From Styela clava (Eukaryota; Chordata; Ascidiacea; Stolidobranchia; Styelidae), in contig NC_135252.1 of the NCBI RefSeq assembly GCF_964204865.1, positions 4,092,001-4,156,000 on the forward strand: 64,000 bases of DNA. The letters run 5' to 3'. Positions 1 to 10,127 of the stretch are shown piece after piece. The notes under the pieces were generated by a model. The model was given only the letters and a program-made list of their open reading frames with translations, was not told the origin of the DNA and ran no database searches. Position 1 is the stretch's first letter; each line of letters opens with the position of its first letter. The translations under genes were made by a program, and so were the position numbers.

Positions 1-57
1 TTCACGTTGAAATTCAATCGTAAAGAATAGATCATCGCCACAGGACCTGGAAAATCT

Positions 58-3000
58 ATGACAGTCCTCGTATCGTTATTTGTTACCGCTGCAGTACTCT
101 GGGTGGTCGAGTTGCCGGATACGGCTACTGGTAAGTGACCGCATATGATTTTCGGGAAATTGCTGCTAAAATATTTAGTTTTGCCCTTCGCGTCCACGTA
201 AATGAGCATAGCTCTCTTGATAGGATTTGTTATTATACCAAGCCAAGGAATACGCTCGTCACTGCTAACTGATTACCCTGCGTGGGTTCGCAGGTTCGAA
301 TAACGTGAGCATAATTATGGGCGAGAGGGTTTGTTGGACTCCTCCCCACTTTAGAGTGGTTCACGCGACCACGGCTTTCTCCGAGGCTGTGGTTCAGCAT
401 ATGATTAAGTCGTTTTCAGACGAGGGGCCGTGGTTCACCATATGATTACGTCATTTTATCGGCTTTCCTTTGCCCAGGATAATGTGCAAATCCTATTTCT
501 AGTTTGTTCTTGTTGGTATTTCACGGTATAGCCTAAAATAATATGATAAAAATAACTACAAGAAAACTCGGAATTCTGTACAGTATGGCGTTACTTTGAC
601 ACATGGATGTGTGCTCATTATTAGTTGCGTCAGGTTTTGCGCGTTCTGCAAATGCGATGACTCCAATCATTTTACTACATACCAATTTTCCTAACCGAAG
701 CAACTTCCGCCTAATAAATCACGACGCCCCGTTACTTTAAATCATGCACTGACAAATATTTCCGCGTGGTGAGACAGAACAAACAAACACGATTTGCAAA
801 GCATATTAAATTTTAAGAGTAAGGTCGGTTTTGACAGGACAACTTTTAAGGATCTCGCTATGGATATATTTAAAATATCATCGTTATAGTATTTATTTTG
901 AGCTTGCTATTAATGCATGTGGTTAGATTTTCAAGATATTTCTTTAATCTGCAAAAACTGCCGCCTAGGTAGACAATAAAGACGTTTTAATTGTTCAAAA
1001 TATCATTTCATTACCCAGCGTCATCTATACAGTATCACGCAATTTGGTTAATAACTTATACCGTCCTCATTCGTCAGCCCGATTCAACGAAGCCACTCCA
1101 TACCGCGAGTACTTGCTACCAACGGAATTATATTCCATATATATGTATATCTGATCAATTGGAACCACGCATTCAAAACACCGAGAGAACGTGTGAATTT
1201 GATGAAAATATTACTAAAAGACTGAGTTCAATGCTGAAAATGGTTTCGTATCAGAGCGAGTGCGAGTTCAATTCACGAGAAATTTGTACCAATGGAGGTA
1301 TTGCATTTACAGTTGAAATGTTGTCAGATGTTGACAGTTATATATAGGATACCTTTGGACACAATTACAGGATTTTAACACAAACATAAAGTAGTAAAAT
1401 GCAGCTGGGAAAGCCGGTACTAATAAAGTGCTTCTAAAATTTGTTATTTTGTCACAAATTCCAAGGCTAACTATCACGAACAAACAGACAACGAGAATAT
1501 CGGTCAGAGACCGAAGACTTATCGATCGAAAGTTAGGGGATTCCTCAAAACAGAAACTGCGGTTTCGATTCGAAAAATTCTGCAAACCCGAACTGGATTG
1601 TTTTGAATAGTTTTCAGCCAATATCAAAAATGTAGGAAACAATAGCCAACTCCCCATGTCGTCGTCGAAATACTACTCGAGGAAATACTTTTATGAAGAA
1701 TTCTACAAATCCGAACTGGGTTGTTTCGATTAGTTTCCAGCCAATAGCCTATTTACCAATCCTATATTTTGTGTCAAATACAACGGCGCTAACCCGGGTT
1801 GCGACGACTATTCAAATACAGCCTAGCGATATTTTGGTGAGGCGGCGTGTATCCTTCGCTCTGACTCAATAGCGTGGAAAATTTCTCGAAGGAAACTTGC
1901 GCATCACGACGACGTCAAAGTTACAAGAGAAATATGGACAATGCTCTGACTCACTAGCATGAAAACTTGCGCATCGGACACACACACACACATTCAGCGC
2001 GTCTCGAAAATCTCTCGCTTTGTAAAAATCCAGATCTCTTCATCACTAATCAATTAATAACTCGCTAATTATACGACATAATTCATCCAAAATCAATAGG
2101 CTACTGGTCCGAGATATGATGAATGCACATGCAAAATTTGGAGCAGATTCAACCACGCCTTCGTGAGATATCGCGTGCATCTAACAGACAGACAGACTAA
2201 CAGACAGACATACAGACAAAACCCTATCAACATACTTACCGATTAAAATCGATTAGTAGCAAAACTCTTTTACAAAACGAATAGCCACTTTGTGTTTTAA
2301 GTAATAAAAGTCTCATTTTTTTATAATATATATATATAGTGGCACGCAATGTCAACATAGGTTCAACGCTCTGAGCACATTCGTTTCAATTTTATCTTGC
2401 TTTTATTATCTTAGAAGAAGTAATAAACACTTCCGAAGGATACAGTGAGGAAGTTTTTTTTTTATTTCAGATATACCGCCCGATTTGACATTGGATTTTA
2501 TGAGCAGCAAACACGCAGAGCGGAGAGTTTCTAACAGCATTTCTCGTGTTTGCCAATATGACATGCTTGGCTGTGCAAGGTAAAAATAAAAAAAAATTGG
2601 TTATCTTTTCATTAATAATTCCATTGCAAAGCTGAAAGATTGATAGTTTAAATACAAAGTGCAGCAGTTGTTTTTTTATACAAGTACAATATATTTTCAG
2701 GAACAGCAGCGACTATGTTGATTCCTTGAAAGACACCAACAACACTGATCAACCTAGCACCGATGCAGTTTCCTTTTTCTCGTACAACATGCATCATGCA
2801 CGCAGAGGAATATTTGTAATATTCAATCATAAGGTAGAGTTAAGTTAATGGACGCTTCCCTAACCTTCCCTTACTTGGACGAAATCATTTTCGCTCTAAA
2901 GCATTTGAAAATGTAACATTAAAGAATTAGAATTTAACGGTATATAACACGGAAACAATATTGTTGCAATTCCTTTTAAATTGTCTGCTCTTCAATCAAG

Positions 3001-5665
3001 ATCAGAACTATTGAAAGCAGTGTGACGTTTGTGGGTCCGACAAATCACACTCACTGTACATCTAACCAAGGTTGTATTTTGGGCCGATATCTCCAATTCT
3101 CAACAAAAAAGGCCAAACAAGCAACTTATACTTATATTGTTCCTATTATTACTTATCGATTTTAATCGGTAAGTATGTTGATAGGTATTTGTCTGTCTGT
3201 TTGTTTGTCTGTTAGATGCACGCGATATCTCACGAAAGCGAGATTGAATCTGCTCCAGATTTTGCATGTGCCTTCATCTTATCTCGGACCAGAAGCCTAT
3301 TGATTTTGGGCAAATCATGTCGTATAATTAGCGAGTTGGATACAAGGTGTCACTATGGAGTAAGAGCGCTGTTTTGGGGATCCCCTAACTTTCGATCGAT
3401 AAGTCTTCGGTCTCTGACCGATATCCTCGTTTTATCATTGCTGGTTAAGAAACCATGTTAGAGCAGTTGGTACTGTGACGTCAGATCTGTCTTGTATTAA
3501 CCATCCGTCGAATAGTTTCAGCTACACGCTAATGTAATATTTGAAATATTTTAAATTAGTTAAATATAAATTCTATATACAATGAATTTTCTCATTTTGA
3601 AGAACCTTTCAATCAAATTTATTTATCAACCCTATTTGTCCTTTTCTATCATACAGGAATATAGACCTCAATTAGAGGCAACCAGGAGAGACGGAACAGA
3701 TCGTGATAGAGATAATCTCTCTGAAACCGCGCAAGCACTTGGATTTCAGGTTTTCATTAAGAATGATTTGAGTGTAAAGGAATCGCTACAATTCATAGAT
3801 TTTTGTAAGTTCTAATAATTGTGAATAGTAGATTTAAATATATATAATTAAGTTCAGTATAAACGTTTACTAATACAAAAATAGAAATAAATTTTCACAC
3901 TGTGGTCAAACACAAAGCAGGAATCTTTCACGGATTTAATTAATGCTTACACTTCGAATGAGACCATGGGAGAAGAATGTATGGTGGACCATTCTGAAAA
4001 GCCTGCCCTCATAGAATACCCAAAATTAGAGCTTTTCCTTGAAGTAGTTTTTATATATCAATAATGAACAAACTTTGCTTTACGAACACAAGGTGCTCGG
4101 CAAAACTACACAGAATGCGATTGTTTTGCATGTGCCATCCTGACTCATGGGGAATCCGGTGACATGCTGTACGCCAGCGACGGGAAGTATTCCATACAAG
4201 AGCTATTCGCGTCTCTTCAAAACTGCCCAACATTGATAGGAAAGCCAAAGTTATTTTTTGTGCAGGTCTGGTAGTTTGTATAATTATTACAAGAAGCATG
4301 CATAGTAAATGTAAAACGCAAACATTACCTGAAATTGAATAGGAAATGTGAAAAAAAACGAAAATTACATAATTAGTTTTATATTGGAATATACGGACGA
4401 AAAACATAAAACGATTTTTACTTTCACTTTAAACTATGTTGTTGCCGTTTTGGTATAAAAGCTACTACGCTTTTCTCATTTTTTTTTATTCATACTGTAC
4501 ATGTGAAGGCTTGTCGGGGAAATCGTTTGGATCGTGGGGTAAACGTAGAGGCCGATGCGTTAGATTCATCGACGTTTGATTCGGAAGGATCCCAGTGTGC
4601 TGTAATTCCTGTAGAGGCAGATTTTTTTATTGGATATTCTACTGTAGAAGGTATGTTGATGCTTCTATTTTAATATAACTAGTAAAACTGATTAGGTATT
4701 TTTAACATAAAATATAATATATTCTGTAACTTAACCGCAGGTTACTACGCTTGGAGAAATGGCGAAAATGGTTCTTGGTTTGTTCAATCGTTGTGCTATT
4801 GCTTGAAAAAATTCTATAAAAATATGGAACTCATGCAAGTAAGTTTGACAATGGATACAAAAAATAAGATAAAATTGTTAATACTCATATGATTTATTTT
4901 ATGTCAATCGATGATTTTTAATTTAGGATTTCACACACACAAAAACACTGCGTTGGTTCATTCTAATCCAGTGAAATGGGTCTATACTTTAATACGGACA
5001 CCTGAGGTTATAATGTTTTTGGCTGAACATTATATTGTTTTAGATTATGACTAGAGTAAATCGAATGGTTGCGTATGACTTTGAATCAAATGTGGCAAAC
5101 TCCCCGGGATACCACAAAAAGAAACAGATGCCATCCATTGTGACAAGACTGACAGGAGACGTATATTTTGAATCCAATCCGACGCCAGAATTAAATCGCG
5201 AAGAACCTGATGGGCGACTCCTTCATCGTAAAAAATCAATAAAGCATAATTTTATGGTATATAGTTTTTTTTTTTTATTACTACATTTTATAATTTGAAG
5301 TGAATCGATCTTTGCAACAAATCGTTTTTGCATACTTGGCAACTCCTCCCTATGCGCCGGAACAAAGTTTTATTTAATGTTCAACCTTAAACAAATTTCA
5401 CTTACTGTATCGAGTTTTTTGAATTAGTATTTCACTAATGTATAAATACCCTGTTTCAAATTAATTTCTAGCGTTGTATCATTTAATGTATTTTACATCT
5501 AATTTTAAGCTGAAGACAGAAGCAACTCATAGCACGCATATCAAAAGGCAAACGATTAAGACCAAATTGAAATTAGTCAAGTTGTCGCAAAAGAAAAAAG
5601 AAATCGAATTAGAAGAAGAAAAGCTACGGGAAAAATTGTTGGAAGATGAGCTAGCATCGCTATGA
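58..5665 (+). CDS. Executioner-type caspase (caspase-3/7-like), nine exons
   Basis: Cysteine protease of apoptosis that cuts after Asp; caspase-3/7 relatives act in the cytosol. Exons read as 58-130, 2471-2579, 2701-2833, 3657-3804, 4093-4265, 4509-4650, 4741-4838, 5044-5256 and 5510-5665; all phases agree and give about 414 aa. The large subunit starts near residue 85 (RRGIFVIFNHKEY, RRDGTDRDRDNLSETAQALG). The catalytic His is in ILTHGESG (exon 5). The catalytic Cys is in QACRG, with an intron between Q and A. The small subunit shows GYYAWRNGENGSWFVQSL, then a stretch from TRVNRMVAYDFES to LTGDVYFE, matching caspase-3/7 p10. The Asp-rich linker (exon 6) could be the processing site. Oddities: the family normally ends just after the YFE strand, but here about 80 charged residues follow, and the last exon is Lys/Glu-rich coiled-coil-like. 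The first exon is hydrophobic and its start is uncertain; the ATG at about 2502 (MSSKHAERR) would give an ordinary cytosolic form, and exons left of the window are possible. Confidence 0.9.
265..510. repeat. SINE-like dispersed repeat, copy 1
   Basis: Shares with three other places (8880-9085, 25098-25250, 26890-27085) an order of blocks: a tRNA B-box-like segment (GGTTCGAATAACG), a segment like GTGGTTCACG, a second half with GGCCGTGGTTCACCATATG, and an end with ATCGGCTTTCC and AAATCCTAT. The B-box-like part suggests a tRNA-derived SINE; this is inference. It lies in caspase intron 1. Confidence 0.6.
1487..2290 (+). repeat. Dispersed repeat in caspase intron 1, forward copy
   Basis: Contains the blocks ATCGGTCAGAGACCGAAGAC, GCTAATTATACGACAT, AATAGGCT, GATATCGCGTGCATCTAACA, a CAGACAGACA tract and CAACATACTTACCGATTAAA. 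The same blocks occur in reverse order and orientation at 3130-3450. It ends near a short palindrome around CGATTTTAATCG. Its class was not determined; no coding sequence was seen in it. Confidence 0.75.
3130..3450 (-). repeat. Dispersed repeat in caspase intron 3, inverted copy
   Basis: Reverse-complement copy of the repeat at 1487-2290, shortened in the middle. With that copy it brackets caspase exons 2 and 3 (2471-2833). Matching blocks include the reverse complement of GATATCGCGTGCATCTAACA and the motif CTTTCGATCGATAAGTCTTC. Confidence 0.75.
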
Positions 5666-7185
5666 TATATATCTTCAGATATTACAGAGCTGCATATAAT
5701 TTTGATTGATTATCATTAGAGTATCATGACTATGTCCGCCTAATTGCCGATTGTCAATAACAACAAGTCCACTATAAGGAATTTCTACGTAAGCCGGCTT
5801 CCCATGTTCTAAGCAATTGTTCCATACGCCCCCAACAATTTTCACTATATTTCAGATACAGTACTTGAATATTTTTTTTATGTTTTCTTACATATTTATA
5901 CATATTTCCTGTATTACAATAACCTGATAGCTCATGCATCAAAAAAGTATGTAGCCCTTTACCTTATGCATGTTCCGGATTCTATGACACATCGTGTTAA
6001 GATTTTGCGAAATACCTACAAAGCTGCTGCTTGTCTCTTCTAGAAAGTCATTCCAGAACAGCACAATGGAACGAGTAAAAGAGAGAAATTGTAGCATATT
6101 AGATGTCATCCAAATCACAAATTATGCGAGTTTGTGACTATTTTAACAGACATTTTTATCCACTATCGCACCCATGTTGTTGTTTTATGTTAATTTAAAG
6201 TAGAGTCGCCGTGTGGTTATGGTATGACTTTGGTAGAATAGTTCATGCATTACACCATAATGTGATACTCAAGATGAATCAGCGCACAACTTGAGTATGC
6301 AAATCGGCGAATCTGATATATCCGCCCCTTGAGATCGTATTTGAGATAGATCACACATGGAAAGCATCCAATTATGCAATGTGACTCGCTTTCATCTCTT
6401 CCTGTTATTCAGATCAGGTTTCCCGTGTCATTGGAACAAAATAAAGCAGTCAAATTTACTTCACAAAAATTCTCGTGCCTTTAGCACACAAAATTTAGTT
6501 GTCCGTTTTAGGTATTTTATTCTTAGTTTAATGCAAGTATACATAATACAATATATATATTATATATCTAAAATTTGTATCATTATCACCAGAGATAAAT
6601 TACGCTTGTTATATATTATACCCACATATGTATGTGGGTATAATATATATATATACAGTATATTTATATAATATATTATTCAATATTCCATTTTCACAAT
6701 TGTACCGTGCCACAAATAGAAACTGGTGTCTTAACCTGGGCTGGTGAAAAGGCGTAAATACATCATTTATATTCAGTAAAAGTGTTGCGGATATATATAT
6801 AGGATTTAATTTCAACAGTTAATTATGTCTACTCTCCATTGTATTCAAGTCGAACAATATTGAGTCTCCACTCAAAGCCTTTCTTTACTGGCGCGCATAT
6901 TTTGTAACAAGTAATTTACAGGCACATACAAATATCCCAAAATAAATCTTTAAAAGTTGAAAGATCCAATTTCTAAAGCACGCGATTCGTGTAACGTAAG
7001 TGGCTTTAATTGGTTGTTCTGGCTTTCATCGCAGAGATAAACTGTCCTTACAACTTAAAACTATTGTTTATTGATTTCGTTCAACAATGTAGCAATCAGA
7101 TTTGCCATGTTGAGCGTACTTCACTATAAGCCTTTCAGCTCATCGAGAAGTACCTTAGTTTAACGTAGACGTTTGAATATTCGTA
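5666..7185. other. Intergenic, no gene seen
   Basis: Lies between the caspase stop and the start of the next gene. It is AT-rich with short open frames that look like chance. It holds one strong palindrome (6610-6649). The promoter of the downstream gene should lie near its right end, but I could not point to a specific element. Confidence 0.5.
6610..6649. repeat. Perfect inverted repeat, 19-bp arms with 2-bp centre
   Basis: The left arm contains ATTATACCCACATA and the right arm its exact complement TATGTGGGTATAAT, separated by TG. An AT tract follows. It may be a hairpin, the relic of a small element, or a protein-binding palindrome. Confidence 0.85.
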
Positions 7186-9717
7186 ATGGCGGAAAAAACT
7201 GTAACATGGACAGAGCCACAAAACAAACCATTTTCAAGGAATACTGCACCAGCGCAGGATGAACATGCAATCAATGGACGTAAGCGGTACGCAGTTAGAG
7301 AGCAACCAACATGGATAAACTGCAAACTTTCCAGACCTCCTCAGTATAAAACTAATGGACATGCAATTCAATCAAATGTTGAAACGTTTAGTCAACTATC
7401 GCAAGCAAGGGAACCCAGTGATCTGAGTATCAGAATAGCAAGTCCTCGCCCGCCGCTTACACCCAAGTCAAATTCAACAAGGGCGGTATCGACCATTACA
7501 CGTTTATCAGATCACGAACCTTCACATTCAGCTCGATCCTCAAGATCACAGTTTTCATCGAATAAATCAAATATATGTAAGTTTTCCGATCTAATAATTA
7601 AATAAAATCCGTGCACAGTCAGTCGTTTTTAATCGATTTGATTTTCAAGTTCTAGTTATCCATCAAATCTTAAACATTTGTCTCTTGTAATATCAAATAT
7701 TTTTGATTGATTTTAAGATAATTTGAAATTAATTTCCTCGCTCTAATGCTTTTGTTTCTAACAATTTGGTTCTGGTGGCTATACTCAGTGAGTATACACT
7801 ATACAGATTTGAAGAAGGAAATGTCTGCCTTGCAAATGTTGGTGGATAAAGAGTTTTAAATAGTAGTGTGCGCGAAAGTCACATGTGGGTGGATAGTTGT
7901 AAATTAAAAAAACTGATTTTTTTACGTCCATCTAGACCAGCGTTTCTCAACCTTTATTTTTCGTGGCTTATTTTCGTTGCACAAAAATTCTGTGACCCTC
8001 TAACTTTTTTGTGCTGGGGAAAAACTTCAAGAAAAACATACATACTTTCACTTTAATAAAAATTAGATAAAAATTATCACCCTTTAACAAAAAACAGCAT
8101 CATCCATTGCTACTACCATCAAATTCAACTAACTTTATCAACAACTCCAGCATTGTTTATTAGGTATGTGGCCCAACTGAAAATGTTCGTGTGGCCCAGC
8201 AGTGGGCCATGGCCCACTGGTTGAGAACCAGTGAACTAGACATACAGTTGAAGCATAAAGAAACTAATAAGTTATTGAGAAAACGTGTTTGTTATTGTGT
8301 GTGAACGCTCAGTAATCTATATGAGTGATGTATTCTATGTCTTCAGTAATTCATTTGTTAAAAGGACCAAGTACTATAAAAAAGTCGCTTACAATTTCCA
8401 AGTATTCGAGATTCGATTCGATTCGAAAAAATTATTCGATTCGATTCTGAAATCACAAGGTATATATTCGAAAATGCCCAGCCCTACTAAGTATAACGTA
8501 ATAGAAAAGAATATTATATATATATATGTTTGAACCGTGGTGTTATAATATTTTGGAAGTAACGACAAATGTGAATAAGCCATTATTTTGATTTTACAGT
8601 AGGACTACAAGACCTAGTGATACTTGGCGACAACGAACTGAATGAGAGAAACAAAGGAAGAGATGTTTTAAAAAAGAAAGTAGAAGAATCGGGCATACGA
8701 TTGTCAGTAACACCTGAATCTTATTATTATCAATCTAGTAACACGGATATTGACATAAAATCAAAAAAGCAACCTTCATCTTTGAAAAGATTTCGGATAT
8801 CAAGTGCGGAATCGACACACAGGTTAGAATCCCAAAGTTTACATCGAAATAAATATTAAGTATTTTCTGTATAAAATATCCTAGCCGCCGTAGGGTGGTT
8901 CACGTAACCGCTGGTCGGCTACGGCTCCCTCCACCATCAAGTCCATGCTTCCGAAAAACAAATTACGACCTAATCCCATATCTGACATGGAATGATATCC
9001 GGACGAGAGGCCGTGGTTCGCCATGTGGTTAAGCCATATTATCGGCTTTCCTCTCCCCCGGGATAAATATGTAAATCCTATCCTTAGAGTATTACAAGCA
9101 ATTATAACGAATTTGAGACTTTTTCTACACAAGTCTTCAATCACACGTGCTTATTTTCAAAATTCAGATCACCTGACGTATCGATCGGACTCAGGCATAT
9201 CGCAACGTTATTGCGGGGTCAAGAAGTGGAGTCAAACAAAAAAATATCGCATCGGAGGCGATCAACTTCCACCTTACTTTCTTTGACTAAAATAACTTCC
9301 AATAACATTCAAAGAACACGGAGACAAAGCGAGCCTGTAATTCTCTCCACGAGTCATCTTAGAGATCTCGGTATGCGCACTCCGGCGCCAGGCGAAGGCT
9401 ACCTGCAGCAGAGGCGACGTTCTTCATTGTCTGCACCAGCAACAATGGGTACAGAATCAAACTCGCCAAGTAAAAACACCTACAATGCAAAGCGAAAGAC
9501 GCGGCCGCTTCCGCAGGCATACAGTTCATCCCATTTTGCAGACAGGGAATGGAGGCCACCAACCCTTCAAAAATTTTCTATCAAACCCCCCTGGGCACCT
9601 TCCCAGCAAACGCCTAGATATTTTCCAAAGTACTCAAATCTACAAGATATCCACTGCAGAAATCCATACCTGGTGCCAGGTTCTATTTTATACAAGAGCT
9701 CAACGCTATTGGAATAA
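7186..9717 (+). CDS. Unrecognised Ser/Arg-rich basic protein with central coiled coil
   Basis: I do not recognise the family. Five exons keep phase: 7186-7576, 7789-7841, 8248-8284, 8603-8822 and 9168-9717, giving about 416 aa from the start MAEKTVTW. Exons 2 and 3 are short with ordinary-quality splice sites and are the least certain. Residues 1-130 are polar and low in complexity (PRPPLTP, SHSARSSRSQFSS). Residues about 131-200 look like a coiled coil (LKKEMSALQML, LKHKETNKLLRK, RGRDVL-type Lys/Glu runs). The C-terminal half is basic and Ser-rich with RRRSTS, RRQSEP and RRRSSLSAP, which resemble basophilic-kinase and 14-3-3 sites. The end is Pro/aromatic-rich (PPWAPSQQTPRYFPKY). There is no signal peptide or membrane segment. 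A scaffold or cytoskeletal role would be a guess. Intron 2 holds a hAT MITE and intron 4 a SINE-like copy. Confidence 0.65.
7938..8233. mobile_element. hAT-type MITE in intron 2 of the unknown gene
   Basis: The termini are CAGCGTTTCTCAACC and, reversed, CACTGGTTCTCAACC. The flanks are ATCTAGAC and AACTAGAC, an 8-bp duplication with one mismatch, typical of hAT. The interior has GGCCCAGCAGTGGGCCATGG and no coding sequence. Confidence 0.85.
8880..9085. repeat. SINE-like dispersed repeat, copy 2
   Basis: Starts near GCCGTAGGGTGGTTCACGTA and runs through CTGGTCGGCTACGGCTCCCT, GAGGCCGTGGTTCGCCATG and TATCGGCTTTCC to AAATCCTATCC. It lies in intron 4 of the unknown gene and has the same block order as the copy at 265-510. 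Confidence 0.65.
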
Positions 9718-10127
9718 GGCATACACAGTATTGGAGAGGCTGAAGTCAACTGCTAAAATAAAGGACGTGAAACACCAGTGAGACTTGCTCAGAGATTGTA
9801 CTCAATTTCGGACATGAAACTTTTGATGGCACATGACCGAGACTTCTACCCAACTGCACTCGCTGCAAATTGTTACCCCTATCAATCAATCATTTAACAA
9901 ATCACAATTTCTGTCTTGTTCAGAATATAATTTCATCTTAAAACTTGGCCAATGATACGAATTGATGAAGATTATAACCACAGCCAAAAACAAAAATAAT
10001 GTTGTCGCCCATAACATATCCATACTTCCATTTAAATACAAGATGAATGATACAGGTCTCCGCCATGATTGAAGCAAAACACCAATGGCACAAAAAGTGT
10101 TTCCATAGCATGTAATGGATTTTCATA
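9718..10127. other. Convergent 3' intergenic stretch
   Basis: About 410 bp between the stop of the unknown + strand gene and the stop of EIF3M on the - strand. Both 3' UTRs should lie here. I see no other gene or repeat. Confidence 0.6.

Noticed and set aside
280-320. tRNA gene suggested by GGTTCGAATAACG
   Set aside because: No cloverleaf could be drawn, and the segment recurs as part of a dispersed repeat.
991-1347. 118-codon open frame on + in caspase intron 1
   Set aside because: No family features and no splice fit with the caspase; composition looks like chance.
2190-2225. CRISPR-like or satellite array (CAGACAGACA units)
   Set aside because: It is a short simple repeat inside a dispersed element, without spacers.
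8395-8475. ATTCG-rich stretch as a regulatory array
   Set aside because: It is an imperfect pentamer run in an intron, best explained as simple repeat.
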